64,000 bases of DNA, taken from positions 1,614,501 to 1,678,500 of the forward strand of contig OX359202.1 in NCBI GenBank assembly GCA_947172415.1, given 5' to 3'. Positions 43,967-56,539 of this stretch are shown here, one piece after another. Position 1 is the stretch's first letter; each line of letters starts with the position of its first letter. The position numbers were made by a program, and so were the translations under genes. The stretch is from Chondrosia reniformis (lineage: Eukaryota > Porifera > Demospongiae > Chondrillida > Chondrillidae). The notes beneath the pieces are model-generated. The model was given only the letters and a program-made list of their open reading frames with translations, did no database searches and had not been told where the DNA came from.

Positions 43967-46573
43967 ATGAAAGACAACAGGCACACGCAGCCGAAGCAGA
44001 TGATTGGAAAAGAAAAGTTTGAAAGTTTTGCTTCAGGCTTTTTAGGGGGTAAGTTCTCCCCATTATAATGTGGACATGACTTAGGATAGTAAGTAGCTAT
44101 GATAAGTGATATAATAGCACCATTCTTGGCAGAGAACGTGTCAGTTAGACTAAAGTTATAGATAAGGATGTCTCACGTGCGTTTCTATATACTGCAGGTG
44201 TGGCAGGGCTGGCTGTTGGACACCCATTTGATACAGTAAAGGTATATCAAGCAATCACTACCAAGTCAGGTACTGAGGGTTATAATATAGTATCATCCCC
44301 AAGCCATTCAACCATTTGTGTGGCAGAATGGTCTGGTACTGTGAGACTAGGGCAAATGTGGCAATGAAATAATTTTCACATTCAAGACCCCCTGTGATTC
44401 CTTCTATTTGTTTTGGCTTCTGTCTCAAGTGTAGTGGGACTTTAATGAGTTCTTTTTGTTTTGCAGGTACGCCTACAGACTCAGGGAACTCACAATGTCC
44501 CCCAGCGATACAATAGCATGATTCAGTGCTTCTGGAATATTCTTCGTACTGAGAGGGTGAGTCTTGATTATAAGTAGATTAATCCTCTATGATAAACAGG
44601 TTCATAGAGCAGTTGGATGTACATATGTAGTAACTTTGGTTGTGCCTTAATCCATACAACTGGAAATTTAACCGTATTTATACAAGTAATAAAAACATTT
44701 ACAAAAAATGATGTTAGAAGTAGGAATGACAGTGTTCACCAGTGACTAGTACATCTGCAAAAAGTAGACAGTGATTATATGACTAACCTTTTTTATTACT
44801 TATATTCCCCCTTTTTCTTGTTAAAATTACTTGTTCTAATTAACACGAAGCCGTAGTCTCGCATAGCCAGACCGCTATCTCGCCTCCATATTTAAGGTCT
44901 GGTCAAGACTCGATCCGCATGGATTTTGTTCTCAGCCCCACGGAAGTTCAAGGAGAAGCAAGAGGAAGCCATAAAGTCGACTACGTACTACTGTACTCTC
45001 TAATAAAGGTTGTCATTCCTACTCCATGAAATCTTTGACAGTCTATCACTGTTGAATCACCTCCTCTGCAGGATCATGTGAACAAAAAAGTGTATTTGTA
45101 TTTGCTATATTAGAGGAGGAGTGACAAGAGTTTATATCACATTACCATCCCATCTTTAATTGTTATGCAAGGTTGCCCTATGTAATTATATAGCCTGGAT
45201 GTACATCATTATTTGACTATGCATGGATTCACTCCACCCACCATGTCCCTTATGCAAAGAGCTAATTAGTAGAATGGAAGACCACTTAATGGGAACCAGA
45301 GTCTAGCTCCTCTTTGCCATTCAAGGGACAGGAGTGGGTGGTGTAAATCCGTAGTCTAATGATGATATTCAAAACTTTGAATTCGTTAATTTCCCATTTT
45401 CCATGTACGTACCTTGATTTGTTCATTATTATGAATGCACTGAACTCAAACTATAGAGTGCATAAATGACTGTACACATTACGTATATATGTGTGTAGAA
45501 AGGTCATATATGTTTAACAAAGATCTGTTTAGCATATATGCAAAGTTAATCCTGTTAAGCTACCTTTCTGAAAAAGAGTCCATTTTCTTGATAATAAGCA
45601 TGCACTTTGCTGTATAATGGAGTAATGTAAACAGAATAGCATTGCTATCATGGATGTTAACATTCTCCATGCACTTTGGCAACCTTTACGTATGTAGTTA
45701 CTTTCAGAACAATGTTACATTTTCCGCAAAGTAGTTTCAGATTAACTGCTCATTCCTATCCTTGATAATTAATTATGTTTTAAAATGCCCTACATGATTA
45801 TTTTAATATTATTGCTCTAGGTATGGGGACTGTATAAAGGAATAGCCGCACCATTTGTTGGATTTTCATTCATGAACAGTGTCATGTTTGGTATCTATGG
45901 AAATGCTCTTCATTACTTGCAGTCCGGATATTCTAACACTCCATCCATGCTGAATGTGTCAGTAGCTGGAGGCTTAGGAGGCTTTGGTCATGCGATGCTA
46001 GCAACGCCCACAGAAATGATTCGCATTCGAATGCAAATGCAAGGAATTGGAGAAAGAGGGAAAAGGTACTTCTCAATCCATCAGACCTCCAAAGCAACCC
46101 GAATGTATGAGAACAGTCTTGACTGTGTTGTCAAGTTATATAAGCAAGGAGGACTGCGTGCTTTGTATCAAGGGGTGCCTGCAGCCCTTTACAGAGATGT
46201 TCTAGGATGCTCAGCATACTTCATTGTATGGGAAAAGATAATATGTTACTTTACCCCTGAAGGACAAACACGACATGAAGTTTCTATCGCAGTACAGATG
46301 ATCGGTGGCGGTATAACTGGCACAATCTCTTGGGCGATATTGTATCCATTTGACATTTTGAAGACAAGACTGCAAGTTGATGGATTTGGTCTAAGGAGGG
46401 AGTACAGAGGGCTCTGGCATTGTCTCATCAAGAGCTGTCAGACTGAGGGAGTGCAGTTTTTATTTAAGGGAATGGCACCAACAGTCATTCGTGCCTTTCC
46501 TTCGAATGCAGCCACTCTTTCTGTGTACTCTCTAATGACATCTTACTTTCATAGGAAAAGATTTTCAGATTAA
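43967..46573 (+). CDS. Mitochondrial carrier, SLC25A29-like (copy 2)
   Basis: Inner-membrane carrier, probably for basic amino acids (family inference). Exons: 43967-44048, 44198-44241, 44467-44556, 45821-46573, giving 322 residues. The second and third exons are 44 and 90 nt, exactly as in copies 1 and 3. Carrier signatures: HPFDTVKVRLQ, TPTEMIRIRMQ, YPFDILKTRLQ. The second has Thr-Pro-Thr-Glu in place of the proline-hydrophobic-Glu form of the paralogs. Start choice: 43967 (MKDNRHTQPKQ) is preferred, but the in-frame Met at 44000 (MIGKEKFESFASGFLGG) would suit the shorter N-terminus of copy 1 and give 311 residues. Intron 3 (44557-45820) has a hairpin MITE fragment (about 44703-44790) and a fold-back at about 45205-45370. 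Confidence 0.93.
45205..45370. repeat. Fold-back element in a carrier intron
   Basis: Diverged arms: gactatgcatggattcactc with caccca against gggtggtgtaaatccgtagt with ctaatgatg. Related sequence (gtggggtaaatccagagtca, ctctggttcccattaagtga) occurs at 57170-57270. Confidence 0.5.
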
Positions 46574-47052
46574 TATATGTATTTATAGATAAAGGATAAT
46601 GCAAGTAGTTTCGTGTAACAGCATGAATTGCATGATGAATACAGGTAAAAATGTTCGTTATATGTGTATATAATGGCATGGTACTTCAAGTCAATGCTTG
46701 GGACTACATTCATATAACACACCAAAAATGAGTCTTCGATTAAATCTATCCTTTGAAATTTTTAAGACAAGATGACAAATTGATGGACTTGGTTGTACTT
46801 TACATGATCTTGTATCTTGAATAATGTGACCTGATATTTAAGACTAAACCCTTCGTAATCCTGTCAATAATCATGTAAAACCTTGACAAGTACATTCAGG
46901 TTCACTACAATCTGTTAAACATGATCAAGAATCCTATCAATGATCTTGGCTATACGTGTACAGTGTTATTCATGAATATTTAATCATGCGTGTCGCAACA
47001 ACGAGTAATAACCGGTTGTCATCGTGCCCCTTCCAGGTGCTTAGCACTCAAA

Positions 47053-49412
47053 ATGGATACCGAGAGTCAAGTATTTGAAGCAGCAGACGACCTAATACGC
47101 GACTCAAGTAGCTATCATAGAACGGCTGTGCGAACAAACGTTTACTTAGAGACCTTTATAGCTGGATTTTTTGGCGGTAAGCTATACCCAGTTAGGCTGG
47201 CTGAACGAATCCGTGATTGTACGTTATGCTTCTGCAATGCAGGGGTGTCAGGGCTCGTTGTGGGTCATCCATTTGATACAGTGAAAGTAGGTTATGGTCG
47301 CTATTTGTAAAGGTAATACGACCTGTACGTTAGACTATCTACATGTGCGCGTTTCACCTCTTAACAGGTTCGCCTGCAGACTCAGGGCACTAACGCCTTG
47401 AATTCCCGATACAGAGGCACGCTGCACTGTTTTACTGACATTGTGAAGACTGAAAGAGTAAGTTCATAAAGCTTCCAAAGGATCTTGTAATCTGTATTTA
47501 TGTATAGTAATCAAATAGGATGGCTGTATTGTGAATTTCACGTGTGCCATCTGCCATTTTTGTCATTGGCAGATTTTGCTAAAATGTTGATCGCCAAAGA
47601 TGCTAAGAATTCAGTTTTATTTTCAACAATTGTATATCCATTTAAATCAATCCATTTGAAAATTACTGGTTTTACATGTACTACAGTAATCTACAAATCA
47701 TTGTAAGGAGTAAGTTCATTATATTGATAATGTATACTTTTCCAATGCTACATTCCTTAAATTGAGTCTCACATGTATAGTACGAATAGCAGTTTTAAAT
47801 TAATTGGCCAAATAGCAAAATCGAAATGGTTGACCATTATTTCTAGCACTGTACAGAAGTAATACAATTTTGTTCTCTAGCACTTTATATGATGATGGTA
47901 TTTCTTCAAACTACACCAATTTTATCTTGGAGATGGTTCATTTTAGTATTTTGAGCATCTAAAGATGCAGTTTGTTTTTTTAGAATCAGATGTTTCGACC
48001 CTGGGGGTCTTCTTCAGCGACTGATGCTGAAGAGGATGAACCATATCAAAGAGAAGCACGATGTATATAAATACTCTGTACATGGTTCACAGTAGCTATG
48101 TTTACGTATATGTATCATATTATAGCAGGTTTTTAGGCAGTTTGAGGGAGGGCATTCCCCCCTAAAAATGGTTCCCCCCCAAGCTTGAGCCAATTTTCAC
48201 TTGAAAATTTTCAATTATTTAGGAAATTATTAATAATCGATACGTGTAAATGGTTTTGATTATCTAACAGCTATTCTTCTAGGCTTTCTAATCCAAACAT
48301 TACAAACAAGGGCTAGCCACACCCACTGACCACGCCCAGTAGGAAAAATTTCTGGGTTGCCCCCCCCCCCTGAAAAATTTCCCTAAAAAACGTTGAGTGT
48401 TTTTGTTTATGTAAACTAGGTAAATAGGTTAACTCTAGATAAGGCATTTGAGAGGGTGAGGATGATAACAATATTTGTGAAGTGTGTTGTCATCTTTGAA
48501 CCACCATTCTTTTCTCACTATATCACTGCCATATTTACTAATTCTGAATTCTCATGTATAGTAATTAAATTTTGTAGAGCATATCATTTATCAACTTATT
48601 ATCCCTATTGGCATGTCTCTTCACTTGTTCTTTTAATTTTCCACCAGGTATGGGGCTTGTACAAAGGTATTGCATCGCCATTTCTGGGGATATCTGCAAT
48701 GAACAGTTTGAGGTTTGGCGTGTATGGCAACGTTCTCTACTACCTGGAGCGTGAGAGAACTAGTAGGCCAGCAATGAAGAATGTTGCCGTGGCTGGGGCT
48801 GTATCAGGAGTCGCTAAACTCTCTCTAGTTGTACCAATCGAGTTGGTTCGCATTAGAATGCAATTACAGGGTGTCGGCCAAAAGAGCCAATCTATGATTC
48901 CTTCAAGATATAGCTCTGGTAGCACCTCCAGAGGAAGGGTGTACAAGAGTTCTTTTGATTGTGCAGTTCAGCTGTGGAGAAGTGGGAAGTTAAAGGCTTT
49001 TTATCAAGGTGGAGTTGCCACTGCTTATAGAGATGTAGTAGGAGGAGCAATGTACTTATTAGTTTGGGAGAAATGTAGCAGAGTTCTTGCCAAGGGAAGT
49101 GATACTCACAATTTGTCAGTCTTTCAGCGTCTTTTAGCAGGAGGACTAACTGGTGTAATTGGCTGGACTACTGTATACCCCTTTGATGTAGTTAAGACCA
49201 GAATGCAGTTGGATGGTGTGTCTCGGAAGAGAGTATATTCTAGCACTGCTGATTGCATCAAAAAGAGTCTTAAGAATGAAGGTTATAAATTTATTTTTAA
49301 AGGAATTGCTCCAACCTTGCTACGTGCCTTTCCAGCTAATGCAGCGTTCTTCACAACCTATTCATTTGTAATGACATACTTTCACCAACAACGACAATTT
49401 GTTGGTAACTAG
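47053..49412 (+). CDS. Mitochondrial carrier, SLC25A29-like (copy 3)
   Basis: Inner-membrane carrier, tandem to copy 2 in the same orientation. Exons: 47053-47176, 47243-47286, 47368-47457, 48648-49412, giving 340 residues. Start MDTESQVFEAADDLIRDSSS was chosen as the first Met of the open frame. This N-terminal extension is about 28 residues longer than in copy 1. Signatures: HPFDTVKVRLQ, VPIELVRIRMQ, YPFDVVKTRMQ. Matrix-loop lengths differ among the paralogs; here there is a Ser-rich insert, PSRYSSGSTSRGR. Intron 3 (47458-48647) includes a C-rich repeat stretch near 48130-48385. The stop is 111 bp before the hydroxyproline dehydratase start. Confidence 0.93.
48120..48400. repeat. G/C-homopolymer-bearing repeat in carrier intron
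   Basis: It contains ggcattcccccctaaaaatg, ggttcccccccaagcttg and a run of about 12 C before tgaaaaatttcccta, plus cacacccactgaccacgccc. It looks like an old transposon remnant. The class was not determined. Confidence 0.35.
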
Positions 49413-49523
49413 TAAAGTTTCTCATCATTTGTGACATACTTCAAAATTAATTCTATAATTTGGTTAGGACACGTTCGCACAAACCAGAGAGGCCATACAG
49501 TCGCTCTTGGGACTTGAATTAAA

Positions 49524-51011
49524 ATGGCCGCAATCCAGCCCGATATGATCGAGACGGTAGAAATGCATACAGGTGGCGAGCCCTTAAGAATCATCTTAAA
49601 AGGGTTCCCGGAAATTGAAGGAAAGACTATTCTGGATAAGCGTCGCTTTGTCAAGGAGAAATTGGATTCGTATCGAGCATTTCTAATGCTTGAACCACGC
49701 GGTCATAAGGAAATGTACGGTGCATTGCTTGTGTCACCCGACCACCCTGAAGCACATATTGCAGTCCTTTTCACTCATAACGAAGGTAAGGCATGGAAGT
49801 CTTTGACATGCCCCAATAATAGCATCGTCTAGTATATACCACTTAAGTTAAAAAAATATGGCTGCCAGATCAGAGACCCCTCCATCTGATCAATCAGAAA
49901 GAGTTACAACTGGAATAGTCTAATAATCAACTTTAGGTATTGAGACGTATACGTGCTATTCCCTCTCCCAATTACAGCCTGCTTTATTTTTAACTTTTTT
50001 ATTTTTAAACTTTTTATTTTTAAAACTGCTCTCTCCAATTGATGTAGTGAAATATAGTACCTAGGCACTACCCCATTATTCAATCAAAGTCTATCTAAAC
50101 TAGACAGTTATTGACATATATAGAGTATGATACAATTTAGTCTTGCATATATAGCCCAGACTGCTAGCTCAAATATGGTCAGAACTGCCTAGGCTGGGTG
50201 GGTCTACTATATACACTGTGTCAATATTGTATTAGTGAGTGTTTCCTTGTCTGTTTATATAGGGTATAGCACGATGTGTGGTCATGGGGTGATAGCATTA
50301 GCCAGATTTGCTGTAGACTATGGGTATGTCAAGCCAACGCCTCCCGAGACAACAGTGCAGATACAGTGCCCATGTGGACTTGTTGGGGCCTCTGTCAGTG
50401 AAGAGGGAACAGTGAGATTTCAAAGTGTCCCATCCTTTGCATTTGCCACTGAACAGAAGACTACATTGAAGGCATATGGAGAAATTACATACGATGTTGG
50501 CTTTGGAGGGACATTTTATGCATTAGCTGAAGCTAGACAGTTCGGACTGGACCTCTCAAGTGCAACAGAGGAGGAAATTAGATCTGCTGGAAGAGCCCTG
50601 ACTGACCATCTCAGACCAACTATTCACCTAGAACATCCTGAGAGCAATGATCTTGCCTTTCTTTATGGTACAATCATCACAGATGGACTGGATTCTTACA
50701 GAGAGTCTGACTCAACTAAGAATGTTTGCATATTTGCTGAAGGTCAAGTAGATAGAAGTCCTACAGGGTCTGGCGTTCAGGCACGTCTGGCCGTACATTA
50801 TCACAAGAAACTCATTGAGATTGATCAAAAAAAGAAATTTGTAAATGCACTTACTGGCTCTGAATTTATTGGCCGTGTCCTAAAAGAAGTTCAGTGTGGG
50901 AGGTACCAGGGTGTTCAGGTTGAGGTGGCTGGAAAGGCTTATTACACTGGAAGTGCCAAGTTTTGGAGGGAAGCTGGTGACCCGCTCAATAATGGATTCT
51001 GGCTTCACTGA
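49524..51011 (+). CDS. L3HYPDH: Trans-3-hydroxy-L-proline dehydratase
   Basis: Proline-racemase-fold enzyme that dehydrates trans-3-hydroxy-L-proline to a pyrroline carboxylate, a step in breakdown of collagen-derived hydroxyproline. Exons 49524-49785 and 50263-51011 give 336 residues, close to the human protein. Visible: VEMHTGGEPLRI, the catalytic Cys in STMCGHG, DVGFGGTFYA, and DRSPTGSGVQARLA. In racemases the second catalytic residue of that last motif is Cys. Thr here is the hallmark of the dehydratase branch (established for the family). The split glycine codon crosses the single intron. Neighbours: SLC25 carrier copy 3 lies 111 bp upstream and the PGP-type phosphatase 0.55 kb downstream, all on the plus strand. 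Confidence 0.95.
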
Positions 51012-51559
51012 ACTGTTTGTACACAACTTTTCAATCAATATTTTAGAAACTCAGTTATATTTTGTACTTTCTGAGATATCATGGATACATGATATATAGC
51101 ATTTTGTGTGACATGAAAAGCAATAGGGTAAATGACTCGAATCACAGTGTCTAAAGTGTACCTAGAGAACAACAATTACTCAGAACACTACCACTGTACA
51201 TGTGCTAGAAGGCCTTTTAGGAGAATACCACCCTCATCAGTAACATTGGGTAGCAGTAAAATGATTATTTTCCTTGTCAGTGGGTGTGATGTTAAAATGA
51301 AAATTGTATGCACAGTAAACCTCAGATCTTAAACAAAGCTAATATTTGGGGCTGCATACCACAAGCTTAGGCTTCAAGGTGTGATATGAATTATCTTTAT
51401 CCTGCTAAAAGTGCGTCACTTAAAGTGCACCCAATAACATACATGTACTGTACAGTTAATACTGTATGCACATGCACATATATATCTATCATCTTTTTAA
51501 TCCTTAGCCTGTTGTGTACACGTAGCCGCCTCCGCACTCCACATCGGAAACATCGGAAA

Positions 51560-53853
51560 ATGGCTGACGTAGTGGAAATCAGCAATAATCAACAGTGGAA
51601 CAAGATTCTTTCAGAAGTAGATACAATTTTGTTTGATTGCGACGGTACTACATAAGAGATGATAGCGAATTATCATATTTATTAGATGTTGTTCTTCGGA
51701 TAGGTGTTTTATGGGTAGGAGAAAACGAATGCATTAGCGGAGCGCAGAATGTTATCAAAGATTTGAAGGAAAAGGTTATATTTTACTGTCAAATGTTGAT
51801 TTTGCTATTTGTAAATTCCTAGTCACCTATTCCAGGTTCCTAGTCACCTATTCCAGGTTCCTAGTCACCTATTCCAGGTTCCTAGTCACCTCTTGACCAG
51901 ACTGCCCGCATGTAATGATCCTCTTACTGGTACTTTTATTTTTGATGTTTGCTACCCAGTACACAGAATACCAGGTTTATACAACTGACCATAGATACTC
52001 TATTATCTATGAACTGAATAAGGGCTGGGGAAGTCCCCCAGGTTGTAGAACATACATACACAGTACTAGTCAGTGTTCTGTATTGACCCTATACATTGGT
52101 GTCTTTTAGTGTATTTAAAGCTCCTGTCCCTTTAAGTTAATCATTTAAGACTTTTAATTGTTTAGGGCAAGAAGATCGCATTTGTTTCCAATAACAGTAG
52201 TAAATCAAGGAAGAAGTATTTGGAGAAGTTTGAGCAACTGAATTTTTTTGGAGTTGAAGCTGATAACATATTCAGTACTGCCTATGTTGCTGCATTGTAT
52301 CTTAAACACACTATGAATTTGACAGGTAAAGTGTATCTAATTGGGACCACAAGCTTTGAAGAAGAGTTGAGAAGCAATGGAATTGAGACAGTTGGAGTGG
52401 GAGTGAGTTTGATTTTAGAAAGTCTATTAGTATATACGTACATACAGAATAGAGAATCAGTTATCGGCAACCATGTATTATTGGATGCATGTCTTAGCTT
52501 TAGACCAATTCAGTACCAGTTGATAGTTTGGAGGTATTGATAACTACATGCAAAAACTGGGCAATTTGACCTTCACGTTTTTTGGAGCAAGTACTTCAAA
52601 GTCATTGTCCTATTAAATGTATTATCATACAAAACAATCAGTTATTGATTACAAGCTCTAACTCTACTCACATACAATGGATGAGCGATACACTGTGAAG
52701 GCCTGCCCTTTGTCGTTATATTGTTTAAAGTCGAAGCATTGAGGCGTTTACTGATCGGATGCCATTTCCACTTGATTCCCATTCTCTGTACAATAGGTAA
52801 CACTGTATATTATACCTTTCAATTGAAGCAGTTGAGCTTTTGTGTTACACAATTAGTTTGTATGCACATGCACATGGTATTTGTGGTATACTATACAGAA
52901 TGCCATTCTGTGCATTGTTTGTGATATCCCACAGCCAGACCCTGTTGAGGGTACCTTGACTGATTGGCAGGCAATGGCTCCTGATCCTGATGTGAAGGCC
53001 GTTGTGGTGGGATTTGACCCATTTTTTAGCTACATGAAGATGATGAAGGCTGCATCTTATATTACTAAGCAAGGCTGTCCATTTGTAGCAACCAATTTAG
53101 ATCCAGCTCTTCCATTAAAAGAAGGATGCCAAATCTTGGTCCCAGGTAAAAGTTAGCACTGGAAACTACGTATTATAAAGTGTCCAACTTCAGCAATAGT
53201 TAGTTTAAACTGTTTTATGGTGGATATTTAGGTTGCCAGAAAATTTAGACCAATAAAATTTTCCAAATAAAAGGTTTTCTTGAAGCAACATTGAAGTTCT
53301 CTGGCCTGTTTAACATATACCCTATAAGCTTCATACAAGAAAGGATTTTGTTGTAATTATATTCTGTCTATATGATTCTCAAACACCTCATCTGTGAGTA
53401 TTATATTCCTGTAGGTACGGGATCATTTGTGATGGCAGTGCGGCATTCAGTGCAGAGGGATCCTGATATAATATTGGGTAAACCATGCAAGCCAATGTTT
53501 GATGCCATCCAGCAAGTGTAGGTTGAAATATTGAGGTGAATCCTTTAATTATTTATTACTTTAACTTGCCCTCTGCAGCACCAAGTTGGACCCAGGCCGT
53601 ACGCTAATGGTTGGGGACAGGTAGGACACAGTATTACAAAATTAGTGGAAAATGACACTTTGCATCCTCAAGCCATTGTTTCTCCTTATGCTGCAGGTTA
53701 ACCACAGATATAGTGTTTGGTAATACGTTTGGTATGAAAACTCTAGCTGTACTCAGTGGAATAGCGTCTAGAGAGGATGTTCTCTCAGCCAAGGACACTT
53801 GTAGACCTCAATACATCACAACCTCTCTATCAACCTATCATGTCAATCAATGA
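51560..53853 (+). CDS. PGP: PGP-type HAD phosphatase (phosphoglycolate / glycerol-3-phosphate phosphatase)
   Basis: Cytosolic HAD phosphatase that removes phosphate from 2-phosphoglycolate and related by-products. The paralog PDXP (pyridoxal phosphatase) cannot be fully excluded. Exons: 51560-51644, 51704-51774, 52166-52402, 52935-53145, 53415-53517, 53579-53620, 53697-53853, giving 301 residues. HAD motifs: nucleophile DCDG in DTILFDCDGVLW (split by intron 1), FVSNNSSKS (motif II), GKPCKPMF (motif III Lys), MVGDRLTTDI (motif IV). The C2-type cap is marked by VVVGFDPFFSYMKM and FVATNLDPALPL. Intron 1 is only 59 nt. Intron 2 carries a 21-bp tandem repeat at 51818-51895. Confidence 0.92.
51818..51895. 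repeat. 21-bp tandem repeat, about 3.7 copies
   Basis: Unit cctagtcacctattccaggt plus t, perfect for three copies and then diverging at cctcttgacc. Inside intron 2 of the PGP-type gene. Confidence 0.9.
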
Positions 53854-54539
53854 GTGCTTGGTAGAACTCCTTTAATTAACTCCTCTATATTTATTATGTA
53901 ATTTATAATAATGTACATATGTACGTATAAGACATTTGGCTTATATAATTATATATGCCTTTATCTTATGTAACATTTAATACTTATAAAATGTAAGTGT
54001 GTTACACTAAATCATTTTTGCAAAAAACGTTTCTGAACTGACAACTCAGCATAACTATAAAGAATGTGTTTGTCAAGAATGTATATACGTACATTAATGT
54101 ATGTGTGTACGACATAGAGATGCTTTATATGTGGTGCTTGATATATTAATACATTTAATACATATACACATGTAGGTACCCAACTGCAAGTACAACCACA
54201 TTGCATTGAATGTGAAATTATATATGTATAGTGGGTGATAGGGTAAATATATACTTAATATGTAGACACCTTATCTTATATCTTGCTATATTACTGCTAT
54301 ATCACAGACTGTTCTTTCCCATCTTCAGTGTGTGTGATGGTATATGATTCAATTAGAATTCAAGGATAACATTTTCCTATAGTAAACTAATCCTAATTTT
54401 TCAATTAACAATTCACAAACCTCTGCTTCATCGCTTTAATCGTTTAACAGGTTTATTAACGCTTAAGTGCTGGTTAGCGTGAGATTAAGAAATTTTTGGA
54501 GTGATTCGACTGTAAAATTCTCAAATTCACCAAGGACTA
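53854..54539. other. Intergenic stretch 3' of the PGP-type gene
   Basis: AT-rich. About 54110-54195 (atgtggtgcttgatatatta, cacatgtaggtacccaactg) repeats sequence at 7455-7525. No gene seen. Confidence 0.45.
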
Positions 54540-54745
54540 GGATCAAATTGCTCTAGTGTCTGTCTTCGGTGCTAGCACTTCGTCAGCCATTTTGTATCTA
54601 TTACGAAAGCCCCAAGCCAAAGAAACTATAATTAAGGCTGACGTCATCTTAACACGTGACCACCATTTCCTAATTTGGAGTTTGCGCGGGAAAACTGGAA
54701 TGCGGCCATATATAAGATGGCGAGGTGTGAAAAATCTCAGTTTAC
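54540..54745 (+). promoter_or_regulatory. Promoter-like block without an assigned gene
   Basis: It contains a palindromic CRE-type site (ggctgacgtcatc, about 54638-54650), an E-box (acacgtgacc, about 54653), gcgcgggaaaac (E2F-like) and catatataagatggcg (TATA-like plus a YY1-like element, about 54707-54722). The spacing would suit a start near 54740 on the plus strand. Function is inferred from motifs only. Confidence 0.4.
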
Positions 54746-55390
54746 CCCCAGTGGCTTACTTGACGCGTGAGATTGCTAAAGTTTCTGTGCCTGACGGTGG
54801 TCTTTCCTTATCCCGAGTAGTCCTGTTCGAAGCGCTAGACAAGTAGACCCAGGATTCCCCTTAGCTCCGCCAGCGAGCTGAGAATGCGGCCTGGTGTCAC
54901 GTTGGATATGCAATTTGATCAGGAACTCAGTGGGAGGGTTGGTGCTTGGGATTGGTCCTCACTAGCTCTGGCTTCGGCTGGGGTCTGACGGCACGGAGAT
55001 TGAGGTAATCGCGTAACTATGTAAGTTGAAGTCGGTTGTCGACACCTGATTTGGGCAGTTGTTTCGCCAGTCCCCACTTCAAGGACGTCATCCGATCCTG
55101 AGGAGTTAAAGGTGTGGCAACACACTGATTCTCATCGGGGCAGTTTGCGGTTCGGGAGGGTCGGACTTGGCATAGGCTGAAAGTGAGGCTAACGCTGATC
55201 GATTCCTATGTCATGGCTAGTAACTCCATGAGTGCAGATTACTGCGCAGTTACAGCTTCTGTTACACAATAGTTAGTGTCAACGCTGTGGGGTGGGGCAC
55301 GATGTACTTTCACCTCCTCGTGGTGTGCCCTGGGACAGCTCTACTTGAGTTGTGCTGAGAGAAGTACGTGACCAGTTTCAAGATCTATTT
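54746..55390 (+). other. GC-richer stretch, possible noncoding transcript
   Basis: Clearly richer in G and C than its surroundings, with several local hairpins (gctccgccagcgagctga; gggcacgatg with cgtggtgtgccc). The only long ORF (54556-54846) starts before the TATA-like site and has no recognisable domain. I could not match it to RNase P/MRP, SRP, telomerase or spliceosomal RNAs by eye. Confidence 0.3.
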
Positions 55391-56539
55391 TTCTCAAGTT
55401 AAGTCATTTATGAAACATCATTACATTTCATGTATATTATTTTCTTACTGTAGGATATGGGTTTTGTCTCAAACTATTTTATGAAATGCAGATTGTGTGT
55501 ATGTATATTATATGTATACATGTATATGCAAATTGTTTTCATGAAGTTGTTCATTTGATAGTGCTGCTCAAATCACTATGTATCATACTCTTACGTATAT
55601 ATGAACTTTATATAGAGTGAGTGATAGGGTAATTATATATGAAGAAACATCAAAATTTGCAAACTCCTTGAATGTTCGATGTCTATATGCATGTCTGTGA
55701 CCCCTGACACTATGCAAGTTTTAGCGTCATATCTGTCTATTTGACAAGATTTGTAAGACTAAAATTACTACTTTTTAATGTACATGCACAATGTAGTGCA
55801 TGCTTTATGCTGAAAAGGGTATAGTTGATAACAACTTTGCTCCATTGATAAATACATTCTATGTCTAGCAACAAAAACACCTTTTTTATTATATTTTAAC
55901 ATCTTACAGCAAGTACAGGGGAAAAGGAGTAACATTTATATATGCAATAAAACTCCACGTTGTGATCACATGGCATATTTCCTATAATATAAGCAAGTAT
56001 CCTTCTCAAAGTATGCTTAAAGAATCATGATATAAGTGCTCTAGTTTCTTGATCATTTTGCACTGTTCCTTGGAGAGTCTTTTTCTTTAATATGATCTTC
56101 CACTCTTTGAGTCCCAATATGCTACAAGGCCAAATGCATACATAATTACTAACTAATGCCTATTTACATTTGTTATATATATTGAAACACTCTATTCCTG
56201 CATGTATTTATAGTCAAAATTATCAGTCAGTTAACCTCGCTATGCATGTAGTTATGTAGACCTGTATATAGGAAGCATTTGAAATAGGTCAGACCTATAT
56301 CAAAAAATCTTATGTCAGATGATTGGATATCTAGAGATGCAATGTATAGCTATTAAAAAAGGTGGCTGATTTAGTACAGACTCCAAGTGCAAGTGAACTC
56401 AGAAATGGTTCCAAATATCCTCTGAGAAAATTTAAGGCCCAAAGAAAAATGGCCACAGCCGGATCAGATGCACAGTTTTCCACAGACCTGCTATATACAC
56501 ATACTTTATATACTACATAACACAGGTAATTTTAACTAC
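55391..56539. other. AT-rich intergenic stretch 3' of the SLC46-type gene
   Basis: No exon, element end or strong structure was identified. Confidence 0.45.

Noticed and set aside
47500..47706. Extra exon for carrier copy 3 inside intron 3
   Set aside because: Exon 3 to exon 4 (47457 to 48648) already joins in frame exactly as in the paralogs. The ORF has no carrier similarity.
54556..54846. A 96-codon ORF in the GC-rich stretch
   Set aside because: No recognisable domain. It begins upstream of the TATA-like site and has no splice context.
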